Below are positions 20,697-30,092 of a stretch of DNA of 64,000 nt, piece by piece. The stretch is from DATJKD01 sp963728295 (GTDB lineage Bacteria; Pseudomonadota; Gammaproteobacteria; Steroidobacterales; Steroidobacteraceae): the NCBI GenBank assembly GCA_963728295.1, contig CAVSKB010000018.1, positions 1-64,000 on the forward strand, read 5' to 3'. A program made the position numbers and the translations under genes. The stretch's first letter is position 1. Each line of letters starts with the position of its first letter. The notes beneath the pieces are model-generated. The model ran no database searches. It saw only the letters and a list, made by a program, of their open reading frames with translations, and was not told the origin of the DNA.

Positions 20697-22079
20697 TCAG
20701 CCCCTTTCGCCGCGCCCTGAGCGCAGCCGCTGGATCTGTTCCTCGTAGGCGCGCGCGAACTGGTCGCCGAACATCCTGCGAAAGCAGTCGTCGGCGTCGG
20801 CCGTCGCTTCCTTGTAATAATCTTCAAACGCTTCCCAGTACCGCCCCTGCCCGCCGAAGCCTAGCGATCGACGGCCCGGCTTGGCATCGAACTGCGCCTT
20901 GAGTGTCCGGGGGTCGAAACGTTGCAGCATGAACTCGAAAGCCGCGCGCATGCCGGCGAGCATGGCCAGCTGATGGTGGCGCACGTCCTTGAAGGCGTCA
21001 TCGAACGCCGCTGTGGTGCCCAGGTAGGCCGGATTGCGCTTGAGCAGCAGGTTGTGGATCGCGTCTTCGGCATTGACCGCCATCTTGAGCGGATTGTTGT
21101 CACGCGTCTTGAAGGTCGTCTGCGGCAGCCGGAACTCGTTGCGGATCTCGCTGCGGGCGCGCAGCACTTCCATCAACCCCTCGATAACCGAACGTAGCAC
21201 CTGTCCAAACTCGTTCATGACTTCGGGCGAGACCGCCTCAGCCGGCACGCCGGCACCGCGCAGCAGACTGGCGAAGTCAACGCTGCCGGGACCTGCGAAC
21301 GCCGGTGGACTCGCTGAAGCCGGCGGAGCCACCGGCGGCGGCCCGTACGCCGGGGGCGCAGCCGGTGCGGGACGTCGCGGAACCATTGGCGGCGCCACAG
21401 GCGCAGCCGGCAGAGGTTCCTCGACTTCCCAGTTGGTGGGGATCCCCCCCGCTGCAGGAATCGCGGGAGGTGCCGTCGGCGGATGCACCGGAGGCGGCGG
21501 CGCAAAGGCGTCGTGGATCACTGGCCGTCCCTGCAGGCTCGCGGCGCTCGGTCCGGCCGGCGCCGCCGCGGGCACCGGATCCAGCAGCGGATTGAAATCG
21601 CTCGGGATGACCCCGCCCGCCTCCGGGACGATGTCCCCGAGTCCGAGCGGCGCGGCCGTCGGCACGTCGAGCAGCCCGGGGGCGGCAGCGCCGGCGCCGG
21701 GCATCGCTGGCTGAGCAGGGGGCGCCGACTGGCCGCGGAGTATCTCTGTTGCGGCGCCGGGCTTGGTCATGGAGACCTGCACCGCGATCTCGAAGGGGTC
21801 GATGAAGACCTTGTCGCCGTCCTTCAGCGGAAACGGCTCGTTGGGGTGCAGCCGGCTCCCGTTGACGACGACCCCGTTGCCGCTCTCGTTGTCTTCGAGA
21901 AAGAAGGTCCCGCCGATGGCCCGCACGCGTGCGTGGCGTCCCGACACGTGCGGGTCCGGCAGCACCCAGTCGTTGCCGGCCCTGCGTCCGATCGAGCCGC
22001 CCGCGGTCGTAAAGATCGCGCGGCTGGCCGCACCGAGCGAGGCGGCTTCACGGCCGGTTATTTCGAGGATCAGGAACAT
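20697..22079 (-). CDS. tagH: T6SS-associated FHA protein (Fha/TagH)
   Basis: 460 residues. An N-terminal forkhead-associated domain (GSIGRRAGNDWVLPD, SGRHARV, NGVVVNG) recognises phosphothreonine. A long Pro/Ala-rich linker follows (roughly 130-280), then the T6SS FHA C-terminal domain (LLRGAGVP, NEFGQVLRSVIEGLMEVLRA, FRMLQRFD-like region and DCFRRMFGDQFARAYEEQ). It is the likely substrate of PpkA and PppA in this same operon. It is the first gene of the fha-tssJ-K-L-M block, 24 bases after the PAAR gene. Confidence 0.94.
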   Translation of the reverse strand: MFLILEITGREAASLGAASRAIFTTAGGSIGRRAGNDWVLPDPHVSGRHARVRAIGGTFFLEDNESGNGVVVNGSRLHPNEPFPLKDGDKVFIDPFEIAVQVSMTKPGAATEILRGQSAPPAQPAMPGAGAAAPGLLDVPTAAPLGLGDIVPEAGGVIPSDFNPLLDPVPAAAPAGPSAASLQGRPVIHDAFAPPPPVHPPTAPPAIPAAGGIPTNWEVEEPLPAAPVAPPMVPRRPAPAAPPAYGPPPVAPPASASPPAFAGPGSVDFASLLRGAGVPAEAVSPEVMNEFGQVLRSVIEGLMEVLRARSEIRNEFRLPQTTFKTRDNNPLKMAVNAEDAIHNLLLKRNPAYLGTTAAFDDAFKDVRHHQLAMLAGMRAAFEFMLQRFDPRTLKAQFDAKPGRRSLGFGGQGRYWEAFEDYYKEATADADDCFRRMFGDQFARAYEEQIQRLRSGRGERG

Positions 22080-22103
22080 CCGGATTTGCGAGGGCTCGAG
22101 CCG

Positions 22104-22403
22104 TCACCCTCCGATCAGGACTGTCGGGCAGCCGAGGATGATCGTCCCTCCGTGCGCGGTCAGGTCACCCATGCGGGCCGCCGGCTTGTTGGAGATCAAC
22201 ACGGTCATCGACCCGAGCACGATGACGTCCGGGGGTCCGACGCAGACGCACTGCGAGGTGACGGTGGCCGACGGCAGGTTGCCGATCAGCACGGTCGGGC
22301 CGCCGGGTGAGACGATCGGTCCGCCGACGTGCGGGATGGGCGGCAGCCCCGGCGTCACCATCGGGCAGGTGTGCATGTCCGTGATGCGTGCGGCGGGTTT
22401 CAC
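22104..22403 (-). CDS. PAAR-domain spike-tip protein
   Basis: 99 residues, wholly a PAAR repeat domain: MKPAARITDMHTCPM, the conserved GGPIVSPG, VLIGNLPSA, KPAARMGDLTAHGG and a final VLIGG. PAAR proteins cap the VgrG trimer and sharpen the T6SS spike. No extension domain is present, so any effector would bind rather than be fused. It lies between the DUF6931 gene and fha. Confidence 0.95.
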   Translation of the reverse strand: MKPAARITDMHTCPMVTPGLPPIPHVGGPIVSPGGPTVLIGNLPSATVTSQCVCVGPPDVIVLGSMTVLISNKPAARMGDLTAHGGTIILGCPTVLIGG

Positions 22404-22416
22404 GGTCGGTCTCCTC

Positions 22417-22987
22417 TCATACCCGTCCAGGGGCGAATGTGGTGAGCGCCCGGTCGATGAACTGCGCGAGCTGCTCGTCGTACCGCGCGGGATGTGCGGC
22501 AGCGGTCAGCTTGAGCGCCGCCGCGACGGCGTTCCCGGACAGCCCGGGCGGCGGCGGCACTTCGTACTCGCCGGACGGCAGCATCGTTCCCCCGCTCCAA
22601 CCCGCTGCCGCGGCCAGCCATGCGCCCGCCGTCTTGAACCCGAGCCGGTCGGCGAGCTGCAGCGCGGCGCGACGGTGGTCTTCACTCGGATCCTTGAGCC
22701 AGCGCTGTGCAGCCGCCAGCGCGCTCATCTCTATCGGATCCGCCGTGCCATCGGTCTGTGCTGACCTGCCAGCACTCGCATCCCCACGCGATCGCGTACT
22801 GCTTCGGCAGCAGATAGGTCAGCACGTCGACCGCATCGTTCAGCAGCCCGTCGCGGCGCAATGAGTCGAGGTAGGTGCGAACGCTGACCAGCCCGTCTAT
22901 CCGCCGCCGCGCTTCATCACCGAGCCGCTCCATGGGGGTCAGCATCGTCGAGGCGACGCCCGAATCGGCTTCGAGGGCCTTGAGCAT
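22417..22987 (-). CDS. DUF6931-like T6SS-associated protein (one frameshift)
   Basis: About 189 residues if one extra base near 22757 is removed. The first part has LDSLRRDGLLNDAVDVLTYLL and AIAWGCECW; the second has AAQRWLKDPSEDHRRAAL, LGFKTAGAWLAAAAGWSGG and a proline block before LSGNAVAAAL. I recall this pattern from the DUF6931 family found beside vgrG and PAAR genes; its function is unknown. It starts 11 bases after vgrG and is followed by PAAR, so it may help load VgrG or its cargo, which is inference. Confidence 0.72.
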
Positions 22988-22998
22988 TGCGTAGGACC

Positions 22999-25004
22999 TC
23001 AGTTGATCTTGACCAAGGCGCCCTTAAGCGACGCGATGCCGTTTGCCGACACGTCGACCATCGTACCTTCGACCTTGGTCTGCACGCTGCTCTTGAACTC
23101 CGCCTTGGTCGTGCCCTCGACTGAGACCTGCAGGCCCTTGACGGCCACCGAGACGGTCCCGTCGATCTTGACGTCCTTGTTCGACTTCGCGTTGATCGCG
23201 CTGTTCGCCTTGAAGTCGATCTTGTCGGTCGCGTCGATCAGCATCGTCTTGCAGTTGATCGTGATCGAGCCGTCCTTCTTCATCACCATCTTGGACTGGC
23301 CGGTCTCGAGCGTGATCTCGTCGCCGGCATCGAGATGATATGTCTTGCCAACGACGAACTTGGCGGCGCCTTTCTTGCTCTTGGCGGGCTGGTCGTTGTC
23401 GAGCCCGACCGTCCAGGTCCCGTCGTTTTCGACGTTGACCTTGAGGTCCTTTTCCGCGTGCAGGTAGAACTCTTCCTTCCCGCTTTCGTCCTCGAAGCGG
23501 ATCTCGTTGAAATTGGCGGCGCGCCCGTCTTTGCTGCTGCGGCTCTTGATGCCGCTCTGCGTCGCCTTGTCGGGCAGCGTGTACGGTGGCTCGTGAGTGC
23601 CGTTGTAGACGCTGCCGGTGATGATGGGCCGATCCGGGTCGCCTTCGAGGAAGCTGACGATCACCTCCTGGCCGGTCCGCGGGAGGAACTGCGCCCCCCA
23701 GCCCTGCCCCGACCAGACTTGCGCGACCCGGACCCAGCAGGAACGCTTGACCTTGCTGTCCCAGTGGAACTTGACCCGGATCCGGCCGTGCTTGTCGACG
23801 GGGATCTCCGCATTCTTCGGGTTGTCCTTGCTATCCGAGATCACGATTGCGGTCTGCGCGCCCTGGATCAGCGGCTTGGGCGTCGTTCGCGGCGGACGGA
23901 ACTGCTGCTTGAGATCGATCGCCTCGATCGAAAGCCCGAAGTCCGCGTCACCCGTATCCCCGGTCTCGTATGCATTCGATGACAGCGTGTAACTTGCGCC
24001 GACGATCAGGTAGTCGATGTTGAACGTGGCGCCGCCGGGGTGATCTGCCAGCTTGAACCGTGCTCCGGGCGCGAGGTGCGCGGCATTCCCCTGGCCGCGG
24101 GCCGTCCAGTGCGACGACTGCAACTCGTCCAGCCGCAGCCCGGCGACGCGCTTCGATTCGCCCGTGGACATCTGCTGCAATTCGGCCGGGTAGTCGAAGA
24201 TCGCGTGCTTCGCTTGAGCATGGCCCCGCGCCTTCTCCACTTCCGCACGCAATGACCCTGTCGGCTTGAGGAAATCGAAGTCCGACGTCGCGTACTTCCC
24301 CGACTGAACCGCCGCTTGCCAGGTCCAGGACCAGAGGTGGTCGCGTTCACGGCGCGCCTGGTTCGACGAGGATGGAAAGTACGGCACCGATTCGTAGTCC
24401 GGAACCGCCTCGTGCGCGGTTGACTTGTCGACCAGGACCATCGTGTGCTTCGAGTCGGTGTGCTCGAAATAGTAGTAGATGCCTTCGTCCTCGAGCAGCC
24501 GGCTCAGGAAATTGAACGCCGTCTCGCGGTACTGCACGCAATATTCCCGTTTCAGCGGGTTCGCCCGACAGGTTGAACCGGAAGTCGGAGAACCCATGCT
24601 CCTTCGCGACCGTGCGGAAGATGTCTTCGACCGTCTGGTCCTCGTACGACCCGGCAGTCGGCGGAACGGCTCAGGAACCAGAACCACGGGCGCACCGTGG
24701 CCTGGTATTCGTGCATCCGCAGCCCATAGCCGACCTGCGCGAACTCGGTGACATAGCCATGGAAGACCCGTGGTTTGTCCGACGCGGGGGGATGGAACAG
24801 GATCGTGACCGGCGAACCGAGGATCTTGTCCGCCGACAGGTCTCCCTTGGCACTCTGCAGGCTCAGGTCGAAGTGGAACAGCTGGCTCAGGCGCTCGGCG
24901 CCGGAGACGTGCGTGGCAACGACGTCGTCCCCGAACGGGCTCTTGAGCTGCAGCACACGATCCTTATCGGTTGCCGCCACGCTGCTGTCGCTGGATTCTG
25001 GCAT
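22999..25004 (-). CDS. vgrG: T6SS spike protein VgrG (two frameshifts)
   Basis: About 667 residues across extra bases near 24648 and 24563. The gp27-like N-terminus (FGDDVVATHVSGAERLSQLF) is followed by REYCVQYRETAFNFLSRLLEDEGIYYYF, read here in two parts: REYCVQYRETAF and LLEDEGIYYYF. The gp5-like OB fold (HGRIRVKFHWD, WVRVAQVWSGQGWG) comes next, and then a C-terminal repetitive beta-helix (KMVMKKDGSITI to KGALVKIN). There is no extra enzymatic domain. VgrG trimers form the T6SS spike and carry effectors. ATG 25004 opens the first run of structural genes leftwards. Confidence 0.93.
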
Positions 25005-25107
25005 GTGGCTTCCTCTAATTGGCGCCGCGATGCGCCGGCCCCCCGGCGCTCCGACCCCCAGGCGCCTTCGACTCTACGTGCGGGCGAGGCGCGTTATCTT
25101 GCGCCGT

Positions 25108-25383
25108 CTACTCGGTTGCTACGAGCTTGAGGCAGGCCTCGTCGTCTCGCGAATAGAAGTACAAGCCGTCGGAATCGCTGCCCTCGGCGATGATGACCGA
25201 CGTCACCTTTTCGAATTTCTGCCGCGCGATGGCGGTCGCCGCCACCTCGTTGATCTTGTGCTGCCGGACGTAGTCCGCCCAGCGCGCGTCGGTCTTGTCG
25301 ATGCGCTGCCCGGCATTGCCGGCGCGTTGCATGATCCGCAGGAACTGGTAGTAGTCGAAATCGACTACCTTCGAGCGTGCCAT
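25108..25383 (-). CDS. Small hypothetical protein
   Basis: 91 residues, charged and probably soluble: starts MARSKVVDFDYYQFL and contains a helical stretch with NEVAATAIARQKFEKV and a beta-like tail (GLYFYSRDDEACLKLV). I do not recognise it. The ATG at 25383 is preceded by GAGG at about 9 bases. It sits just upstream of vgrG in the same direction, so it might be a chaperone or regulator of the spike genes. Confidence 0.6.
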   Translation of the reverse strand: MARSKVVDFDYYQFLRIMQRAGNAGQRIDKTDARWADYVRQHKINEVAATAIARQKFEKVTSVIIAEGSDSDGLYFYSRDDEACLKLVATE

Positions 25384-25611
25384 TCTTGTAATCCTCGGCT
25401 GGCCGATCAGTAATAGCAGGAACAACGCTGATTCATCAACACTTTGCGCGAAAGCGCAGGCGCCGGAGCGGTCCACGCAGACGGTCGGCACCATTGGCCA
25501 CCTGCACCCGAAGATGGTGTTGTGCACTGCAAAAGCGCCGCTTGCCGGCCCGCTCGATGCGCTGTGTTAACTTCCATTCAAGGGACGCGGGCCTTCTCGA
25601 GCAAGATCACC

Positions 25612-26274
25612 ATGCCGCAGTGGGCATCACGGATACGGGGACTGGTCTGGGAGACCAGGCGGCGGAGCGTCTTCAAGGTCGCGACCGTCTATGCGGTCAC
25701 GGCCTGGGGCGCATCCATGGGCGCAGCGGAACTGCTTCCGGCGTTTGGCGCTCCGGCATGGGTCACCCGCATGTTCGTCGTGTGCGCATGGCTGGGGTTG
25801 CCGATCGCGATCGTGCTCGCCTGGGCTTATGAGATCACGCCCCGGGGCATTGTCCGCGACGACGAGGCCGACGAAGACACTCCTGCATCGAACCGGACGG
25901 ACAACACCACGGTCCTCTCCGGATCGCACGGCAACATACGGGTGGCGTGGCACGACGGGCTGCGTAGCCACGAGAAAACTCTTCAGCGCAGTTTCCGCAT
26001 TGGCCGCGACGCAACCTGCGAGATCCAGCTCGACGACCCGATGATCAGCCGCCAGCACGCCGAGGTCAGTCACGCCGACGGCCTGTGGTGGATTCGCGAC
26101 CTTGGCAGCCGGAATGGCACGCTGGTCGACGGTCAGCGCGTTACGCGCGTGCCGCTTCCGGCGCATTGCGAGGTGCGGTTGTACGAGACGGCTCCAGTGC
26201 TGAGGCTCCATGTCCGAGCCAGCTCCCAGGCCGCGACGGTGACTTCGTCGCGCATGAATCTGCCGGCGGACTGA
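25612..26274 (+). CDS. Membrane-anchored FHA-domain protein
   Basis: 220 residues. An N-terminal two-helix membrane unit (VFKVATVYAVTAWG, FVVCAWLGLPIAIVLAWAYE, ITPRGI) closely resembles the anchor seen in many TPR/adenylate-cyclase-type regulators. A C-terminal FHA domain follows, with FRIGRDATCEIQL, ISRQHAEV and GSRNGTLVDG. It should bind a phosphothreonine protein at the inner membrane. It is the only plus-strand gene between vgrG and the accessory island, so it may tie the island to PpkA signalling; that link is inference. It converges on the TPR-methyltransferase with a 12-base gap. Confidence 0.78.
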   Translation: MPQWASRIRGLVWETRRRSVFKVATVYAVTAWGASMGAAELLPAFGAPAWVTRMFVVCAWLGLPIAIVLAWAYEITPRGIVRDDEADEDTPASNRTDNTTVLSGSHGNIRVAWHDGLRSHEKTLQRSFRIGRDATCEIQLDDPMISRQHAEVSHADGLWWIRDLGSRNGTLVDGQRVTRVPLPAHCEVRLYETAPVLRLHVRASSQAATVTSSRMNLPAD

Positions 26275-26286
26275 CCCAGCGCCCGA

Positions 26287-27495
26287 TCAGCGGACCGCGA
26301 CCGCGACCGCGACCAGCCCGCCGACGTCCACGCCGATCTCGGATCGCAGCACCTCCTCGCCGAGCTCCGCGAGCCGAAATCCGCTCGCGGCCAACGCGGA
26401 ACGGACGTACGCGGCGGCGTGGGCGTAGCGCCCGTGAACCTGCATGCAATAGCGTGCCTGGGGATCGTCGGTCGCCCAGCGTTCGACGGTGAAGAGCAGC
26501 AGGCCTCCCGGGCGCAGGCAGGTATGCGCTGCCGCGAGCGCTTCCTCGAGCGCGCCGAAATAGACCAGCGTGTCGGCGGACTGCACGATGTCGAACGACC
26601 CAGGTCGTTCGCGCATGAAGCCGCACAGCTCGGCGACAATGAGCTCGTCGTAGAGCCCGCGCTGCCGCGCTTTCTCGACCATCGCCCCGGACAGGTCCAC
26701 GCCGACCAGTCGGCCGGCCTTGTCCCGCAGCAGCGGTCCGCTGAGACCCGTTCCCACCCCGGCATCGAGCACGTCCGGCAGGCCCGCCTCGGGCGCCGGC
26801 CGCCAGCACCGCTCGAGCGCGGCGACCAGCAGTTGCGGCGCACGGTACTTGAGGTCGGACAGGTTCTCGTCAAACGTGTCCGCGAACGTGTCGAAGGTCC
26901 GGCGGACGTACTCGTCGCTGGCGCGCTCCGGCGGCGCTTCACCGGTCGCCGCGGCCAACATGTGACGGGCCGTCGGATTGTCCGGATTGAATTTCACCCA
27001 GTCCCGATAGAGGCTCTTGAGCTCCTCGAGGCGGCCCGCCCGGTAGAGAATCCGGCCGAGACGCTCGTAGATGACATCGTCCTTGGGCTTCAGGTTGACG
27101 GCCTTCTTGAGGCAGTCGATTGCTTCCTCGAAGCGGCTCAGCCGCCGCAGGCAGATCCCGCGGTTGAGCCAGGCCTGCCAGAGATCCGGCGCGAGCCCGG
27201 TGGCGTGCTCATAGGCAGCAGCCGCCTCGTCCGTGTCCCCCTCGGCCATGCGAACGTTGCCAAGATTCAACCAGGCGTGCGGATTGCCCGGCGCGCTGCA
27301 CACCGACTTCTCGAGCAGCGCACGACTGCGCCGCTTCTCTCCACGCTGATATTCCAGCATTCCGAGGAAGTTCAGCGCGTCCGGGTCCTCGGGGCGCCGC
27401 TTCAGGATTCGCTCGTAGATCTTCTTCGCTTCCGCGATACGACCGGCCTTGTGGACGGCGACCGCCTTCATCAGCATCGGGTCTATCGAGCTCAC
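26287..27495 (-). CDS. TPR-repeat SAM-dependent methyltransferase
   Basis: 402 residues from the GTG at 27495; ATG 27477 is an alternative. The N-terminal half holds about five TPR repeats (AVHKAGRIAEAKKIYERIL, NPHAWLNLGNV, WQAWLNRGICL). The C-terminal half is a class I methyltransferase with DVLDAGVGTGLSGPL as motif I, LVGVDLSGAMVEKAR and a late LRPGGLLLFTVE. The substrate is unknown; TPRs suggest a protein partner. It is divergent from the fused TssB-TssC-like gene. Methyltransferases of this kind occur beside T6SS genes, but I cannot assign a target. Confidence 0.8.
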   Translation of the reverse strand: MSSIDPMLMKAVAVHKAGRIAEAKKIYERILKRRPEDPDALNFLGMLEYQRGEKRRSRALLEKSVCSAPGNPHAWLNLGNVRMAEGDTDEAAAAYEHATGLAPDLWQAWLNRGICLRRLSRFEEAIDCLKKAVNLKPKDDVIYERLGRILYRAGRLEELKSLYRDWVKFNPDNPTARHMLAAATGEAPPERASDEYVRRTFDTFADTFDENLSDLKYRAPQLLVAALERCWRPAPEAGLPDVLDAGVGTGLSGPLLRDKAGRLVGVDLSGAMVEKARQRGLYDELIVAELCGFMRERPGSFDIVQSADTLVYFGALEEALAAAHTCLRPGGLLLFTVERWATDDPQARYCMQVHGRYAHAAAYVRSALAASGFRLAELGEEVLRSEIGVDVGGLVAVAVAVR

Positions 27496-27662
27496 GTCGC
27501 GTGCCTGTCGCGCGCCAATGCGGCAAGCGCATAGTGTACCTGCGCGTAAGGCGCTCAAGGCCGGGCGCCCGATTGACCATGCCGCGATTGCGGCCGCGGC
27601 GACATATCATCGCTGTGCGGCTCATCGCTATGCGGCGCGCCGCCCAAAACAAGGAGTCCGAC

Positions 27663-29189
27663 ATGACCGGACGGATAGATTTCGAAGTGGCGCTCGGAGG
27701 ATCACCTCGGCCCCGCCCATCACGACGTGGCGACGGTGTGCCGGCGCGAATCCTCGTCCTCGGCGACTTCAGCGGGCGTGGGGTCCGCGACCCGGACGAT
27801 GGCACGGACCTGGCCGACCGCCGGACCCGGCTGGTCGATCTCGACACCTATGATGCGGTGCTCGGGGCGATGCGTCCGCGTGCCGCGGTGGTCCAGTCCG
27901 ACGGCCACGAACCAGTGACGATGGAATTCCGCAACCTGGATGACTTCCATCCCGACCAGATCTTCCAGCGCCTGGATGCGTTCCAGGCGCTGCGCACGAG
28001 CCGGCAGCGACTGAAGGACCCGGCCACCTTTGGCGAGGAAGCCGCCTCATTGCTGCGCGCAGGATCGGGGCCCGGCGTCGACGCGTCGCCCGAGACGGCG
28101 ATGGGTCAGTCGAAATCGAACGAGCAGGGAGAACTGCTCGAACGTCTCCTGGGCAGCGCAGCCCGCGCCACGAGTCGGCCTTCAGCGGCGGGCGTCACAG
28201 ACGCGCTGGTGGCGCGCATCGTTGCGCCGCACATCGTGCGCGGCCCGGACCCGAGCGTGGCTGTTTACGTCTCGGCAGTCGATACCGCGGCGACCGCGCT
28301 GATGCGCCGCGTGCTCCACGACCCTGGCGTGCAGGCGCTGGAGGCTCGCTGGCGGGGAGTGCGACGGCTGGTGGAGACGCTGGAACTCGGCGATTCACTC
28401 GAACTCAGGATTTTCGACGTAGGCAGGGACGCACTGATCGCCGACCTCAACGCGGCGGAGGGTCGGCTCGAGGCGACGGGTCTGTATCGCGCGATTGCGA
28501 AGCGCGGCAGCGACGCGGGCGGCGAGGTCGACACGACGCTCCTCGTGGGCGACTACACCTTTGGCGCGACAGGCGATGATCTCGAGCTGCTCGCGCATCT
28601 GGGCAATCTGGCGCAGCGGCTGGGTGCGCCGCTCGTCGCCGGGGGTGACGCGAGCCTGCTCGGTACGACCCGACTCGATGAACATGCTGAACCCAGGGAG
28701 TGGGTCATGACGGACGCACCGGTCGCCGCGCGATGGTCGATGCTGCGTCGCAGCGCCATCGCGCCGTGGATCGGTCTCGCAATGCCTCGCGTACTGGCGC
28801 GGCTGCCCTACGGTGCAAAGACGGATGCGATCGACGGTTTCGCGTTCGAGGAGCTGGCCGATACCAACGACCATGACGGCTATTTGTGGGGAAATTCCGC
28901 ACTGGCCTGCGCCGAGGTCATCGGTCGCAACCTGATTGCGGACAACAATGATGCAGAAACGCCGGAGATCGCACTCGACGTTCCCGACCTGCCCGCTCAC
29001 GTCCGTGACGTCGATGGCGAGCGTGAGCTCAAGCCTTGCGCCGAACATCTGCTCAGCCTTCGCATCGGCGAGGAGATCCTCAAGCGCGGTCTGATGCCGG
29101 TGCTGAGCTTCAGGGATCGCAACGCCGCGCAGTTTCTGCGGCTGCAGTCGATCGCCGAGCCGCCCGCTGCGCTCGCATTGACACCCTGA
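27663..29189 (+). CDS. TssB-TssC-like fusion protein (noncanonical sheath paralogue)
   Basis: 508 residues, intact, with AAGGAG ideally placed before ATG 27663. Residues about 1-120 match TssB: RILVLGDFSGRG, VTMEFRNLDDFHPDQIFQRLDAF, compared with DITFESMDDFSPAAVARKVDAL in the true TssB of this window. Residues about 190-500 match TssC: ARWRGVRRLVE, LRIFDV, LLVGDYTFG, then GLAMPRVLARLPYGAKTD, where the true TssC has the nearly identical GLAMPR, RLPYGAKT and WxNxA blocks. It stops soon after the region aligning with GFMPLIHRK of TssC, so it lacks the roughly 100-residue C-terminus that completes the sheath subunit. The separate tssB and tssC are also present, so it is a paralogue and may cap, regulate or recruit to the sheath. 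Confidence 0.85.
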   Translation: MTGRIDFEVALGGSPRPRPSRRGDGVPARILVLGDFSGRGVRDPDDGTDLADRRTRLVDLDTYDAVLGAMRPRAAVVQSDGHEPVTMEFRNLDDFHPDQIFQRLDAFQALRTSRQRLKDPATFGEEAASLLRAGSGPGVDASPETAMGQSKSNEQGELLERLLGSAARATSRPSAAGVTDALVARIVAPHIVRGPDPSVAVYVSAVDTAATALMRRVLHDPGVQALEARWRGVRRLVETLELGDSLELRIFDVGRDALIADLNAAEGRLEATGLYRAIAKRGSDAGGEVDTTLLVGDYTFGATGDDLELLAHLGNLAQRLGAPLVAGGDASLLGTTRLDEHAEPREWVMTDAPVAARWSMLRRSAIAPWIGLAMPRVLARLPYGAKTDAIDGFAFEELADTNDHDGYLWGNSALACAEVIGRNLIADNNDAETPEIALDVPDLPAHVRDVDGERELKPCAEHLLSLRIGEEILKRGLMPVLSFRDRNAAQFLRLQSIAEPPAALALTP

Positions 29190-29204
29190 CGCGCAGGAGC
29201 TGAC

Positions 29205-29252
29205 ATGCTCGAACAACACATGACCGAAGACAGCTGGGTGACCCATGGCTAA
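29205..29252 (+). CDS. 15-codon ORF with strong ribosome binding site
   Basis: GCAGGAG lies 5 bases before an ATG that opens a short frame (MLEQHMTEDSWVTHG) ending 8 bases inside the metallopeptidase gene in another frame. Either it is a leader whose translation couples to the next gene, or it is the true N-terminus of the metallopeptidase displaced by an extra base. Confidence 0.3.
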   Translation: MLEQHMTEDSWVTHG

Positions 29253-30087
29253 CTTCCGGTTTCGTGGTCCGATCTGCCAGACCCGGGATTGGTTCGACGG
29301 CCTCGACGAGGGGACGCTTGCGCGAGGACGTACTCCGACCGTTGGTCCGGTTGCCGGGGGAACCTCGAATCAGGCGCCGCGCAGGGTACGCGTCACCGCA
29401 AAGGGCCTTTGCGCGTTCCTGAATCCACAGGCACAGGGCACCGTGCAGGCGCCGGCGAGCGCCTTCAAGCGTCTGCGCGACGGCAGCGATCGGGCCACCA
29501 TCTCGGATCCGACACCCCGCTCGTCGTACACCTGGCCGGACAAGTCGACCTCGAGCGCGATCGAGCGGCGCATCGAAATTGGCTCCCAGTCGTTCGTGCT
29601 CATAGTTCCCGGCGGAGGCGACAGCGACAAGAATCTCCCGACTCCCGGCCAGGTCGCGGAAGCTCTACGCGTGGTTCCGTCGGCACAGCGCGCGTTTACC
29701 AAGACCGTCGTGGTGTGTCCGACCGCAGCACCCGGCTCGAATAGCAGGGAAACCACGGCTGGAATGGGCGGGTCGGGGGTGGTGGAGCTCTATCCGGTCG
29801 ACCGTGCACAGACACAGAATGATTTCGATAACCGGATGACGCACGAGTGCGGTCACAACTACCACGAGAAATTCTGGCAGGGCAATCCGGAGGAAATGCA
29901 GCGCTGGCAGAACGCGGCGGACGCCGACTCCGTCAGACCCTCGCCCTATGCCGCGCGCAACACCGGAGAGGATTTCTGCGAGTTCCTGATTCTCTACAAC
30001 ACCACGCAGGGGACGAGCTGCGAGGAAATCGCGAAGGAGATCTATCCGAACCGCTGGAACAAGATGCGTTCGTACGTGTCGCCTTGA
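29245..30087 (+). CDS. Putative zinc metallopeptidase, T6SS cargo candidate
   Basis: 280 residues, no signal peptide. MTHECGHNYHEKFW provides His200, Glu201 and His204 of an HExxH site; about 40 residues later GEDFCEF supplies Glu242 or Glu246 as a plausible third ligand, as in gluzincins. The N-terminal 190 residues are unrecognised beta-rich sequence. It follows the TssB-TssC-like gene by 55 bases and converges with the lipase gene, leaving a gap of only 5 bases. Position in the island and lack of a signal suggest a secreted effector; activity is inferred from the motif. Confidence 0.68.
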   Translation: MANFRFRGPICQTRDWFDGLDEGTLARGRTPTVGPVAGGTSNQAPRRVRVTAKGLCAFLNPQAQGTVQAPASAFKRLRDGSDRATISDPTPRSSYTWPDKSTSSAIERRIEIGSQSFVLIVPGGGDSDKNLPTPGQVAEALRVVPSAQRAFTKTVVVCPTAAPGSNSRETTAGMGGSGVVELYPVDRAQTQNDFDNRMTHECGHNYHEKFWQGNPEEMQRWQNAADADSVRPSPYAARNTGEDFCEFLILYNTTQGTSCEEIAKEIYPNRWNKMRSYVSP

Positions 30088-30092
30088 TGCGA

